Assembly (NCBI GenBank): GCA_016709155.1
Contig: JADJEI010000014.1
Coordinates: 117,643 to 181,642 of the forward strand
DNA length: 64,000 nucleotides
Source of the DNA: Ignavibacteriales bacterium
GTDB taxonomy: Bacteria; Bacteroidota; Ignavibacteria; Ignavibacteriales; Ignavibacteriaceae
Direction: 5' to 3'
Below are positions 17,736 through 26,901 of the stretch, piece by piece. Made by a program: the position numbers and the translations under genes. Numbering within the stretch: the stretch's first letter is position 1; each line of letters starts with the position of its first letter. The notes under the pieces were generated by a model, which worked only from the letters and a program-made list of their open reading frames with translations, had not been told where the DNA came from and ran no database searches.

Positions 17736-18851
17736 ATGGCATTAAAAACTGAAGAAATGATATTGAATATGGGTCCGCAGCACCCCTCAACCCATGGTGT
17801 ATTGCGTTTGGAACTTGAGCTAGATGGTGAACTCATCAATAAAGTTAAACCCCATATCGGATATCTTCACCGCTGCTTCGAAAAGCATGCTGAAGCAATG
17901 ACTTATCCTCAAGTTATTCCATACACAGATAGAATGGATTATCTTGCTTCTATGGGAAATGAATTAGGTTATGTAATTGCTGTAGAAAAACTTTTAGGAA
18001 TTCAGATTCCTGAAAGAGTTGAATATATCCGTGTAATTATGGCAGAACTTCAGCGAATTGCCTCCCACCTTGTGGCGCTTGGAACTTACGGCGCTGATAT
18101 TGGTGCAATGACTCCTTTCTTGTTTTGCTTTAGAGACAGAGAAAAAATTCTCAGCTTATTCGAGATGACTTGCGGCGCACGCCTGCTTTACAATTATATA
18201 TGGATAGGTGGAGTTTCCCACGACCTGCATCCTGATTTTATTAGACTTGCAAAGGATTTTGTCGTTTATTTCCGTCCCAAGATTAAAGAGTTGAATGATC
18301 TACTTACCAATAATAAAATTTTTATCGAGCGAACCGCTAATGTTGGTATTCTTCCAGCCGAGACTGCAATCAATTATGGAATTACCGGACCGAATTTGCG
18401 CGGCAGCGGTGTAAAATGGGATTTACGTAAAAATGATACCTACTCTATTTATAACAAATTTGATTTTGATATTCCTGTCGGCAAAGGTTTATTCGGAACA
18501 ACAGGAGATTGCTGGGATAGGTATAATGTAAGAGTACTTGAGATGGAAGAGAGTTTGAAAATTATTGAACAAGCACTTGATCAAATTCCCGATGGTGATG
18601 TTTCCTCGGCGATTCCGAAAAGAATAAAACCTCCCGTTGGACAAGTATATTCAAGAGTTGAAAACCCGCGTGGTGATCTTGGCTATTTTATAATCAGTAA
18701 TGGATCTTTGAATCCATTCAGAGTAAAAGTTCGCGCCCCTTCCTTTGTCTCATTGCAGGCTATGGACATTTTATGCCGGGGTCATCTTGTTGCTGATATA
18801 ATTGCAATACTTGGAAGCATTGATATAGTTTTGGGAGAAATTGATAGATGA
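17736..18851 (+). CDS. nuoD: NADH-quinone oxidoreductase subunit D
   Basis: 371 residues of the 49-kDa subunit, which lines the quinone cavity with NuoB. The N-terminal GPQHPSTHGVLRLELELDGE carries the quinone-site His; HIGYLHRCFEK and the C-terminal RAPSFVSLQAM follow. It ends ILGSIDIVLGEIDR. The stop overlaps the nuoH start by 4 bp. Confidence 0.97.
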   Translation: MALKTEEMILNMGPQHPSTHGVLRLELELDGELINKVKPHIGYLHRCFEKHAEAMTYPQVIPYTDRMDYLASMGNELGYVIAVEKLLGIQIPERVEYIRVIMAELQRIASHLVALGTYGADIGAMTPFLFCFRDREKILSLFEMTCGARLLYNYIWIGGVSHDLHPDFIRLAKDFVVYFRPKIKELNDLLTNNKIFIERTANVGILPAETAINYGITGPNLRGSGVKWDLRKNDTYSIYNKFDFDIPVGKGLFGTTGDCWDRYNVRVLEMEESLKIIEQALDQIPDGDVSSAIPKRIKPPVGQVYSRVENPRGDLGYFIISNGSLNPFRVKVRAPSFVSLQAMDILCRGHLVADIIAILGSIDIVLGEIDR

Positions 18852-19918
18852 TTTACGACAGTTTTGTAGATTTGTTTGGCAACGAAATTCTTGCAATGTT
18901 TCTTTCGGGAGCGCTGCCGTTAACTTTCATTTTGCTGTTTGTACTTTTTGCAGTTTTATTCGAGCGAAAAGTTTCTGCCCACATGCAGGATCGGCTTGGT
19001 CCAATGCGTGTTGGTTATCATGGGATACTTCAAACGGTCGCAGATTTATTAAAGCTTATTCAAAAAGAAGATATTATCGCAAGAGACAATGATAAAATTT
19101 TATTCAATGTTGCCCCTGTACTTGTCTTCGCCGGAAGTTATGCAGCCTTCGCCGCTATTCCATTTACTAGCACATATATCGGTTCAAATATTGATCTTGG
19201 ATTATTTTACATTGTTGCTGCATCAAGTTTAGTTGTAGCAGGAATTTTAATGGCTGGCTGGGCTTCAAATAATAAGTACTCATTACTTGGTTCTATGCGG
19301 GCAGCGGCTCAGATAGTCAGTTATGAAATACCAACGATGCTTGTAATACTTGCTATCGTAATGATCACCGGAACCTTAAACCTGAGTACACTTAGCGAAA
19401 TGCAAACAGGATACTTCTGGAACTGGATAATATTCGGCGGACCTGATTTCGGAATTGATAAGATAATTCTCATTCCGTTGATGATTGTCAGTTTTATTAT
19501 TATTTATACAAGTTCGCTTGCCGAAGTAAATAGAACTCCATTTGATATTCCCGAAGCAGAGTCAGAATTAGTTTCCGGTTACCACACAGAATATTCAGGG
19601 ATGAAATTCGCAATGTTCTTTCTTGCTGAATACGCAAATATGTTTGCAGTTTCTGCAATTGTTTCAGTATTATTTTTTGGAGGTTATCAGTCTCCTTTCG
19701 GCTATCTCGGCAATACTTTAGGCGTAGCCTGGCTGATTCCATTTGAACAACTATTTTGGTTTACTGCAAAAGGAATTTTCTTCGTCTTTGTTCAAATGTG
19801 GTTAAGATGGACTTTACCCCGATTACGTGTTGATCAACTTATGACTGCATGCTGGAAATATCTTATACCGATTGCGTTTGTCAATTTATTAGTTATTGGA
19901 ATTATAACGATTTTATAG
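18848..19918 (+). CDS. nuoH: NADH-quinone oxidoreductase subunit H
   Basis: 356 residues, about eight membrane helices. Conserved loops GPMRVGYHGILQTVAD and EVNRTPFDIPEAESELVSGY (the acidic loop near the quinone channel) are intact. It connects the peripheral arm to the proton-pumping arm. One base separates it from nuoI. Confidence 0.97.
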   Translation: MIYDSFVDLFGNEILAMFLSGALPLTFILLFVLFAVLFERKVSAHMQDRLGPMRVGYHGILQTVADLLKLIQKEDIIARDNDKILFNVAPVLVFAGSYAAFAAIPFTSTYIGSNIDLGLFYIVAASSLVVAGILMAGWASNNKYSLLGSMRAAAQIVSYEIPTMLVILAIVMITGTLNLSTLSEMQTGYFWNWIIFGGPDFGIDKIILIPLMIVSFIIIYTSSLAEVNRTPFDIPEAESELVSGYHTEYSGMKFAMFFLAEYANMFAVSAIVSVLFFGGYQSPFGYLGNTLGVAWLIPFEQLFWFTAKGIFFVFVQMWLRWTLPRLRVDQLMTACWKYLIPIAFVNLLVIGIITIL

Positions 19919-19919
19919 A

Positions 19920-20522
19920 ATGAAAGAATACTTCCAAAATATCTATACTGCTCTAAGCACTATTTTAATAGGAATGAAAGTTACATTCAAACATCTGTTT
20001 GTTCCTGCCGTAACCATTCAATATCCGGATGTTCGATTAAAATTACCGGAAAGGGAGCGTAACCGCCTTTATGTAAATATGGATGACTGTATTGGCTGTG
20101 ATCAATGCGCTAGAGCTTGTCCTGTAAGTTGTATAGAAATTGAAACGGTAAAATCTTTACCCACAGAAGATTTGGGCAAAACATCAAATGGAAAGAAGAA
20201 AGCTCTCTGGGTTACAAAATTTAATATTGATATTGCTAAATGCTGCTACTGTCAGCTGTGTGTATTCCCCTGTCCTACCGAATGTATTTATATGACAGAT
20301 GTCTTTGAGTTTTCTGAATATGACAGGAACAATTTGATTTATAATTTCTCAACATTAACGCATGATGAATCATTGCAGAAAAAAAATAATTTCGCACAAT
20401 TTGAATTAGTAAAAGCAGCCGAAAAAGAAGCCGCAGCAAAAAAGGCAGCGGAAGAGAAAATGCTAAAAGAAAAATTATCAACAGAAATCAAACCTGAATC
20501 TGAAAATAAGGCACAAAATTAA
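19920..20522 (+). CDS. nuoI: NADH-quinone oxidoreductase subunit I
   Basis: 200 residues with two [4Fe-4S] motifs (N6a/N6b): Cys57-x2-Cys60-x2-Cys63-x3-Cys67 and Cys108-x2-Cys111-x2-Cys114-x3-Cys118. A Lys/Ala/Glu-rich tail (~160-200) extends beyond the usual end and looks disordered. In complexes lacking NuoEFG, this subunit is a likely entry point for electrons from ferredoxin; that is inference from known 11-subunit enzymes. Confidence 0.96.
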   Translation: MKEYFQNIYTALSTILIGMKVTFKHLFVPAVTIQYPDVRLKLPERERNRLYVNMDDCIGCDQCARACPVSCIEIETVKSLPTEDLGKTSNGKKKALWVTKFNIDIAKCCYCQLCVFPCPTECIYMTDVFEFSEYDRNNLIYNFSTLTHDESLQKKNNFAQFELVKAAEKEAAAKKAAEEKMLKEKLSTEIKPESENKAQN

Positions 20523-21011
20523 ATGAGTGTTTTTGATATTATATTTTATTTATTCGCCGCTGTTACTGTAGTTTCAGCTTTCTTTGTTGTAACCACCAGA
20601 AATATTGTTCACTCTGCATTTTATCTCTTGTTTACTTTTTTCGGAGTAGCAGGACTTTATGTTTTACTCGGTTCCGATTTTTTAGCCATTGTACAATTAG
20701 TCATTTATGTTGGCGGTATTTTAATATTGTTAATATTTGGAGTGATGTTAACAAATAAGATAACAAATGTTGAAATCAAAACCGGAACCATGCAAATTCT
20801 GCCAGCCGCAGTTGGTGTCGGTTTATTTGCTGGAATCGTTGCCGCAGCTTTACTTAAAACGAACTGGATAACAATTAATAATGATGTCCCTTCTTCATCA
20901 GCCCGCTTCATTGGATCAATGCTTATTATTGATTACGTAGTGATTTTCGAATTACTCGGCATTGTTCTATTAGTAGCGCTGATCGGCGCGGCATCCATTG
21001 CGAGAAAATAA
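20523..21011 (+). CDS. nuoJ: NADH-quinone oxidoreductase subunit J
   Basis: 162 residues, about five membrane helices. It begins with the typical FYLFAAVTVVSAFFVV helix and has NIVHSAFYLLFTFFGVAGLYVLL. It is a membrane-arm subunit involved in coupling. It starts immediately after the nuoI stop and lies one base before nuoK. Confidence 0.95.
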   Translation: MSVFDIIFYLFAAVTVVSAFFVVTTRNIVHSAFYLLFTFFGVAGLYVLLGSDFLAIVQLVIYVGGILILLIFGVMLTNKITNVEIKTGTMQILPAAVGVGLFAGIVAAALLKTNWITINNDVPSSSARFIGSMLIIDYVVIFELLGIVLLVALIGAASIARK

Positions 21012-21012
21012 A

Positions 21013-21321
21013 ATGGAAGTTGGATTAACACACTATCTTATCGTTAGCTTATGCCTTTTCTCACTTGGCATTTTTGGAATTCTTACCAGAAAAAATGCAA
21101 TAATGGTTTTGATGGGAATTGAACTGATATTGAATTCTGCAAATATTAATTTTGTTGCTTTTTCAAGATTCGGCAATTTCGGATTTAACGGACAGGTGAT
21201 GGCATTATTCGTTATTGTACTTGCAGCCGCTGAAGCCGCTATTGCACTGGCGATTGTATTAAATATTTATAAAACTTTCTCAACTGTAAACGTTGATGAA
21301 ATTGACACACTCAAAGATTAA
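21013..21321 (+). CDS. nuoK: NADH-quinone oxidoreductase subunit K
   Basis: 102 residues, three membrane helices, with the conserved membrane glutamate in MGIELILNSANINF. The ATG at 21013 just after the nuoJ stop is chosen; a TTG at 20998 would overlap nuoJ and add five atypical residues. It is part of the antiporter-like proton path. Confidence 0.95.
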   Translation: MEVGLTHYLIVSLCLFSLGIFGILTRKNAIMVLMGIELILNSANINFVAFSRFGNFGFNGQVMALFVIVLAAAEAAIALAIVLNIYKTFSTVNVDEIDTLKD

Positions 21322-21331
21322 AAATTAAAGT

Positions 21332-22822
21332 ATGAATCAAAGTACATTGCTAAATCTTTCTGTCCTGGTTTTATTTTTACCTCTTCTCGGGTTTGTAATT
21401 ACTCTTTTGCTGGGTAAAAAGTTCAAAGCAATTTATTTATTTGAGATATTAATTCTGATTTCAGCATTCGCAATTTCCTCTGTAATTGCCTTTACGAAAC
21501 TGAATTATTTTACCGATATCAATTTGGTTGAAGAATTTGAGTGGATAAATCTTAACAACATGCCGATCATCGGAAATGTTCCTATTGTGCTCGGGATAAT
21601 GCTTGATAATATTTCCGTGCTTATGCTATTTGTTGTGTCACTTATCAGTATGCTTGTTCACGTTTTCTCAATCGCTTATATGAAAGGCGATTTACGCTAC
21701 AACAGATATTTTGCCTACCTTGGAATTTTTACCTTCTCAATGAATGGAATAGTTCTTACACATAACATTTTAATGATGTACATTTTTTGGGAACTCGTTG
21801 GTCTTTCATCCTACTTATTAATAGGTTTCTGGTACGAAAAGAAATCCGCTTCCGATGCTGGTAAAAAAGCTTTTATCGTTAATCGTGTTGGAGATCTTGG
21901 GATGTTTGCAGGGATTTTAATTTTATTTACAACATATAAAACATTTACGTTCGATCAGATTTTTTATCAAATTTCACAAGGCAATCTTCCATTTGACAGC
22001 GGGTTCTGGTTAACAGTTACAGGAATATTAATATTCAGTGGAGCTATCGGCAAGTCAGCTCAGTTTCCACTTCACGTTTGGCTGCCCGATGCAATGGAAG
22101 GTCCGACGCCTGTCAGCGCATTGATTCATGCAGCAACAATGGTTGCAGCCGGTGTTTATCTTGTTGTGCGTGTCTTCCCCATCCTCACCGGCGATGCTCT
22201 CACATTTATTGCAATCATCGGTGCTTTATCTGCTTTTATTCCTGCTACAATTGCTTTAACGCAAAATGATATTAAAAAAGTTTTGGCTTACTCCACTGTA
22301 AGTCAGCTCGGATACATGATTATGGCGCTTGGAGTTGGTGCGTACTCTTTTGCATTCTTTCATCTTATTACGCATGCTTTCTTTAAAGCCTGCTTATTTC
22401 TTGGATCAGGTTCAGTTATTCATGCAATGCACCACGAACAGGATATTAGAAACATGGGCGGGTTAAGGAAAAAACTTCCGCTGACTTATGCTACATTTCT
22501 AATTTCTACGCTTGCAATTTCAGGTGTTCCACTAACTTCTGGATTTTTAAGTAAGGATGGAATCCTTGCAGGCACATTTGCATTTGGAAATTTAACAGGC
22601 AATTGGATATTTGCATTTGTTGGATTTTTCGTTGCACTGTTAACAGCGTTTTATATGTTCAGATTAGTCATTCTAACTTTTCATGGCGAGCCGCGTGATC
22701 AACATAAATATGATCACGCAAAAGAATCACCATTCGTAATGGCAATGCCGCTGGTTGTGCTTTCTGCATTGTCAATTTTTTTCTGGTACACGCCAAATCC
22801 AATTAATGCCGTGCAATGTTGA
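21332..22822 (+). CDS. nuoL: NADH-quinone oxidoreductase subunit L, N-terminal part (about helices 1-14)
   Basis: 496 residues holding the antiporter-like core: FWELVGLSSYLLIGFW with the conserved Glu, FPLHVWLPDAMEGPTPVSA, and the Lys/His-bearing helices. It ends abruptly after SIFFWYTPNPINA with VQC-stop, before the last two membrane helices and the lateral helix that family members carry. These follow in the next frame. One missing base near 22812-22815 would fuse the two parts. It is either a coupled two-piece subunit or an indel. Confidence 0.9.
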   Translation: MNQSTLLNLSVLVLFLPLLGFVITLLLGKKFKAIYLFEILILISAFAISSVIAFTKLNYFTDINLVEEFEWINLNNMPIIGNVPIVLGIMLDNISVLMLFVVSLISMLVHVFSIAYMKGDLRYNRYFAYLGIFTFSMNGIVLTHNILMMYIFWELVGLSSYLLIGFWYEKKSASDAGKKAFIVNRVGDLGMFAGILILFTTYKTFTFDQIFYQISQGNLPFDSGFWLTVTGILIFSGAIGKSAQFPLHVWLPDAMEGPTPVSALIHAATMVAAGVYLVVRVFPILTGDALTFIAIIGALSAFIPATIALTQNDIKKVLAYSTVSQLGYMIMALGVGAYSFAFFHLITHAFFKACLFLGSGSVIHAMHHEQDIRNMGGLRKKLPLTYATFLISTLAISGVPLTSGFLSKDGILAGTFAFGNLTGNWIFAFVGFFVALLTAFYMFRLVILTFHGEPRDQHKYDHAKESPFVMAMPLVVLSALSIFFWYTPNPINAVQC

Positions 22823-23256
22823 TTTCACTTTTAGTTGCGGCATTTGGAATATTACTCGCTTTTACAATGTATCAATGGAAAAAAATTAGTGCCGATAAGT
22901 TAGCTGATCGAATTAAACCGCTTTATAATATTTCTTTGAATAAATGGTACTTTGATGAATTTTATAATGCCGTATTTGTCGGCGGCACATTATTGTTTGC
23001 AAAATTTCTTGCGTGGTTTGATGCTGCTATTGTTGATGGCGTTGTAAACGGTTCGGCAGCTTTGACAAGAGGATTTTCCAAATTTAGTGGAAAGTTTGAC
23101 AGCTTTGTTGTGGATGGGCTTGTCAATTTTATGGCTTATCTCAGTGGTTTTATCGGGCTTTTGTTCAGAAGATTTCAAACAGGCAAAGTACAGACTTACT
23201 TAATGCTTGTTGTTTTTTCAATTGTAATTTTATTGTTTTTGTTTAAATCATTTTAA
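22816..23256 (+). CDS. nuoL: NADH-quinone oxidoreductase subunit L, C-terminal part (last helices and lateral arm)
   Basis: 146 residues: a membrane helix (MLISLLVAAFGILLAFTMY), a long amphipathic stretch (~25-120, NKWYFDEFYNAVFVGG onward) matching the lateral helix that clasps the antiporter subunits, and a final helix (~125-144). Its ATG overlaps the upstream stop in ATGTTGA, a layout that would permit re-initiation. There is no independent ribosome site of note. It is 18 bp before nuoM. Confidence 0.85.
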   Translation: MLISLLVAAFGILLAFTMYQWKKISADKLADRIKPLYNISLNKWYFDEFYNAVFVGGTLLFAKFLAWFDAAIVDGVVNGSAALTRGFSKFSGKFDSFVVDGLVNFMAYLSGFIGLLFRRFQTGKVQTYLMLVVFSIVILLFLFKSF

Positions 23257-23274
23257 TGAAATTTAGGTAAATAG

Positions 23275-24882
23275 ATGGAACACTTTCCAATACTATCGTT
23301 TATAACTTTTCTTCCAATACTTGGGATGATATTAATTCTTTTCATTCCTAAATCCCTGGAAAAGTTAATAAAACCTTTTACGCTTTTAATCACCGGGATT
23401 CAGGTTGTAGTGGCGGGATTCATTCTCTACTATTATAACTATTCATTGGGTGGGGTGAATGATCCGTCATCATTTCAATTTATAGAAAAATTCAGATGGA
23501 TTGATATTTCCGGCTTTTCCTGGATCGGTAAAATTAAAATTGATTATTATCTCGGAATTGATGGTTTAAGCATTCCATTAGTGCTTTTAACCGCTATTGT
23601 TACTTTTATTGCTACACTATCTTCGTGGACAATAAATAAATCAATCAAAGGTTACTTTGCTCTATTCTTATTATTAGATACAGGAATGATGGGAGTATTT
23701 GTAGCTTTAGATTTTTTCCTGTTTTATATTTTTTGGGAATTGATGCTTCTTCCAATGTATTTCTTAATTGGAATTTGGGGCGGTCCAAGACGTGAATATG
23801 CAGCAATTAAATTCTTTCTTTACACTTTACTCGGAAGTATTTTTATACTGCTTGTGATGATTGGGCTTTATTTCAGTACTATGGAAACGCTCGCTGACGG
23901 CAGTAAAGTTTTCTCTTTCAATTTGCTGACAATGATGAATCCAGACAACTTTACCGCTGACGGTATTTTATCGCCTCTTAATCCTTCGAACCTGCGTTTT
24001 ATCGCTTACATAGCCCTGTTCATTGGATTCGCAATTAAAATTCCTATGTTTCCTTTTCACACCTGGCTTCCGGATGCTCACGTAGAGGCTCCAACAGCAA
24101 TCAGCGTTATACTTGCAGGCGTACTTTTGAAGATGGGAACTTATGGAATACTTAGAATCAGTTATCCAATTTTCCCTGAGGTCACGCAGCAGCTTGTTGG
24201 GTACATTGCACTTTTTGAAATGATAAATAGTGTTTATGGCGCACTTACTGCAATGGCGCAAAAGGATTTTAAAAAACTTATTGCTTACTCTTCCGTTTCT
24301 CACATGGGATTTGTACTTCTTGGAATGGCTTCTATGAATACCTTTGGAATTTCCGGTGCAGTGCTGCAGATGTTCAATCACGGAACAATTACAGCAATGC
24401 TCTTCCTTATCGTGGGAGTAATTTATGACCGCGCTCATACTCGTGAGATAGATGCTTTTGGCGGATTAGCGACTCAGATGCCGATTTATTCAGGATTTGT
24501 ATCTGTTGCTTTTTTTGCAGCGATTGGATTACCCGGCTTAAGCGGTTTTGTTTCTGAAGCATTTGTTTTTATAGGTGCATTCGGTAATTCATCAATTAGA
24601 ATTATAACTATTATTGCAACTCTGGGGATTTTGCTCGGTGCCGGATATATGTTGTGGACCCTTCAGAGAGTATTTTTAGGACAGCTAAAAGATAAATGGA
24701 CTGACCTGAAAGATCTAACAGCACGCGAATATTTCATGTTGGTACCGCTTGCTTTGATAGTTTTATTTCTCGGAGTTTACCCTTCCTTTATGCTTGATAT
24801 GATGAATTCATCAGTCAATGCAATGGTAAAGTTTATGAATGATGCTCAATCGGTTTATGGTTCATTTTCATTATTTAATTGA
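23275..24882 (+). CDS. nuoM: NADH-quinone oxidoreductase subunit M
   Basis: 535 residues, about 14 membrane helices. FYIFWELMLLPMYFLIGIW carries the conserved Glu, and FPFHTWLPDAHVEAPTAISV plus LAGVLLKMGTYG carries the conserved Lys of the antiporter fold. The frame is intact from end to end. It overlaps the nuoN start region by 4 bp. Confidence 0.96.
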   Translation: MEHFPILSFITFLPILGMILILFIPKSLEKLIKPFTLLITGIQVVVAGFILYYYNYSLGGVNDPSSFQFIEKFRWIDISGFSWIGKIKIDYYLGIDGLSIPLVLLTAIVTFIATLSSWTINKSIKGYFALFLLLDTGMMGVFVALDFFLFYIFWELMLLPMYFLIGIWGGPRREYAAIKFFLYTLLGSIFILLVMIGLYFSTMETLADGSKVFSFNLLTMMNPDNFTADGILSPLNPSNLRFIAYIALFIGFAIKIPMFPFHTWLPDAHVEAPTAISVILAGVLLKMGTYGILRISYPIFPEVTQQLVGYIALFEMINSVYGALTAMAQKDFKKLIAYSSVSHMGFVLLGMASMNTFGISGAVLQMFNHGTITAMLFLIVGVIYDRAHTREIDAFGGLATQMPIYSGFVSVAFFAAIGLPGLSGFVSEAFVFIGAFGNSSIRIITIIATLGILLGAGYMLWTLQRVFLGQLKDKWTDLKDLTAREYFMLVPLALIVLFLGVYPSFMLDMMNSSVNAMVKFMNDAQSVYGSFSLFN

Positions 24883-26363
24883 TAATTGGTATTAAAGTGG
24901 AATCTCTAATCAGCTCTATAATTTCAAGTATAGGTTTTATAAAACCAGAAATATCAATTTCAATCGGACTGGTTTTAATAGTTTTGATTGATTTAATTTT
25001 TCCAAAGAAGAAATTCTTACTGCCCATTGCTTCAATAATATTTTTCGCTGCAGCATCATATTTTATTGTCGAGCAATTTTCAATGAACAATTTTGCTTTT
25101 GGAAAAGAAGACTCACTTGGTATGATTTCCACTGATTCATTTGGAGCATTCTTTAAATTAATTGTAATAGTTGCATCATTAATAATCATCGCTTTTTCTG
25201 TTGCTTCAAAAGAATTAATTGCAAGCAGCGAGAGGCTTGGAGAATATTACACATTAATATTTGGAATGATACTGGGAATGTTTTTTATGATCTCAGCCTC
25301 CGATTTAATTCTAATCTACGTTTCAGTTGAATTGCTTTCACTTTCCTCTTACGTGCTTTCAGGTTTCACTAAAAATTCTTTACGAAACAGCGAGGCTTCT
25401 CTAAAGTATTTAATTTACGGTGGAGTATCTTCCGGAGTTATGCTTTTTGGAATATCACTGATTTATGGATTAACCGGTTCAACAAATCTTTATCAAATCA
25501 ATTCCCTAATTCAGATGGCTCAATTCAATAGCTTAACCTTCTTACTTGCTGGCGTACTTGTGTTTGTTGGAATTGGATTTAAGATTTCTGTTGCACCATT
25601 TCATTTTTGGACACCGGACGTGTATGAAGGCGCACCTATTTCAATCACAGCGTTTTTATCTGTTGCAAGTAAAGCAGCAGGATTTGCTTTACTAATTAGA
25701 TTTATTAAAATTACATTTATTCAATCTGTAGATCAGCAAGGTTTTTGGCACCTCGTAAATTTAATTGATTGGAAATCTTTTTTGATTTTGCTCTCAATTT
25801 TAACTATGACTTTAGGAAACTTTACTGCTCTGTGGCAGGATAATCTGAAACGTATGCTCGCCTATTCAAGTATTGCTCACGCCGGATATATTCTTTTGGG
25901 AGTTGCAGTTCTATCTAATGAAGGAATAGCTGCTGTTCTTATTTATTTCGCGATTTATGCATTTATGAATTTGGGCGCATTCTTAGTAGTAATGTTAATT
26001 GCGAATAAAATTGGCAGTGAAAATATTGATCAATACCGCGGTCTGGGATATGCTAATCCTTTCCTGGGAGTTTCGCTTGGTATATTTTTAGTCTCGCTGA
26101 CGGGGTTGCCACCTACAGCAGGTTTTATTGCAAAACTTTATTTGTTCATTGCCTTAGTTGATGCTAAGATGATAGTGGTTGCCGTAATCGCTTTACTGAA
26201 CACTGTAGTTTCACTTTACTATTACATCCGCGTGTTAAAAAATATGTTTTTAGTACAGCCTGAACTTCATGCTCAATCCTGGAAATGTTCAACTGCAAAT
26301 GCGATCTTTGTTATTTTTATGCTTATACCTGTTTTGGTTCTTGGGATTTATTTCACTCCTTAA
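24879..26363 (+). CDS. nuoN: NADH-quinone oxidoreductase subunit N
   Basis: 494 residues of the antiporter-like family: YVSVELLSLSSYVLSGF, VAPFHFWTPDVYEGAPISIT and the LSVASKAAGFALL lysine helix. The start is uncertain: TTG 24879 overlaps the nuoM stop (TTGA), while GTG 24897 gives MESLISSIISS. Last gene of the operon. No hairpin terminator is visible before the Rrf2 gene. Confidence 0.95.
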   Translation: MIIGIKVESLISSIISSIGFIKPEISISIGLVLIVLIDLIFPKKKFLLPIASIIFFAAASYFIVEQFSMNNFAFGKEDSLGMISTDSFGAFFKLIVIVASLIIIAFSVASKELIASSERLGEYYTLIFGMILGMFFMISASDLILIYVSVELLSLSSYVLSGFTKNSLRNSEASLKYLIYGGVSSGVMLFGISLIYGLTGSTNLYQINSLIQMAQFNSLTFLLAGVLVFVGIGFKISVAPFHFWTPDVYEGAPISITAFLSVASKAAGFALLIRFIKITFIQSVDQQGFWHLVNLIDWKSFLILLSILTMTLGNFTALWQDNLKRMLAYSSIAHAGYILLGVAVLSNEGIAAVLIYFAIYAFMNLGAFLVVMLIANKIGSENIDQYRGLGYANPFLGVSLGIFLVSLTGLPPTAGFIAKLYLFIALVDAKMIVVAVIALLNTVVSLYYYIRVLKNMFLVQPELHAQSWKCSTANAIFVIFMLIPVLVLGIYFTP

Positions 26364-26440
26364 TTAATCTTGCTAAAACATCCGTTAAACTACTTGGTTT
26401 CTAATTTTTAACTTTTATTATTTGCGAGTTTTACTTAGGT

Positions 26441-26469
26441 TTAAACACGACAATTAAAGTCGTATTTAA
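26441..26469. promoter_or_regulatory. Palindrome upstream of the Rrf2 gene (candidate operator)
   Basis: TTAAACACGAC and GTCGTATTTAA (26441-26451 and 26459-26469) are reverse complements at 10 of 11 positions around a 7-nt AT spacer. The palindrome ends 2 bp before the ATG, covering the translation start region. It suits a dimeric regulator and could also fold in RNA. Binding by the Rrf2 protein is inference. Confidence 0.5.
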
Positions 26470-26471
26470 CA

Positions 26472-26879
26472 ATGCTAAAATTTACGAAAAGAACCGAATA
26501 CGCTTTGATGGCTATGCGAGAGATTGCATTAGTAAAGAATGGTTCGATAATTTCAGCAAAAGAAATTGCAGAAAGAAATAAAATTCCTTTTGAGCTTTTG
26601 TCAAAGATTTTACAAAATCTGAACCGCTCGAATATTATTTTTTCAACACAAGGAATAAAAGGTGGTTACACACTATTAAAAGATCCGGAAATAATTTCTC
26701 TGTTAGAGATTATTAAGGCTGTTGAACCTAACTATCAGATCGTTGAGTGTTTTGATGACAATAGTAACAAGTATGAATGCTCATTATTAAACTGCTGCCA
26801 GATTAGAAATCCTGTGGCGAAACTGCAAAAAGAAATTGATAAACTTTTAAAAGCAACAACACTAAGACATATTATCTAA
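26472..26879 (+). CDS. Rrf2-family transcriptional regulator (IscR-like)
   Basis: 135 residues. The winged-helix part (FTKRTEYALMAMREIA, then KEIAERNKIPFELLSKILQNL and GIKGGYTL) is standard. The cluster loop has Cys93, Cys103, Cys108 and Cys109, so binding of an Fe-S cluster is likely. The downstream A-type carrier and superoxide dismutase suggest it senses Fe-S or oxidative status. A palindrome overlaps its start region. There is no clear ribosome site. Confidence 0.9.
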   Translation: MLKFTKRTEYALMAMREIALVKNGSIISAKEIAERNKIPFELLSKILQNLNRSNIIFSTQGIKGGYTLLKDPEIISLLEIIKAVEPNYQIVECFDDNSNKYECSLLNCCQIRNPVAKLQKEIDKLLKATTLRHII

Positions 26880-26901
26880 AAATATTTTAATAGAAGTATA
26901 A

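Noticed and set aside
23968..24438. 156-residue frame on the minus strand within nuoM
   Set aside because: It lies fully antisense to a conserved nuoM frame and has a composition expected from the complement of membrane-protein coding DNA.
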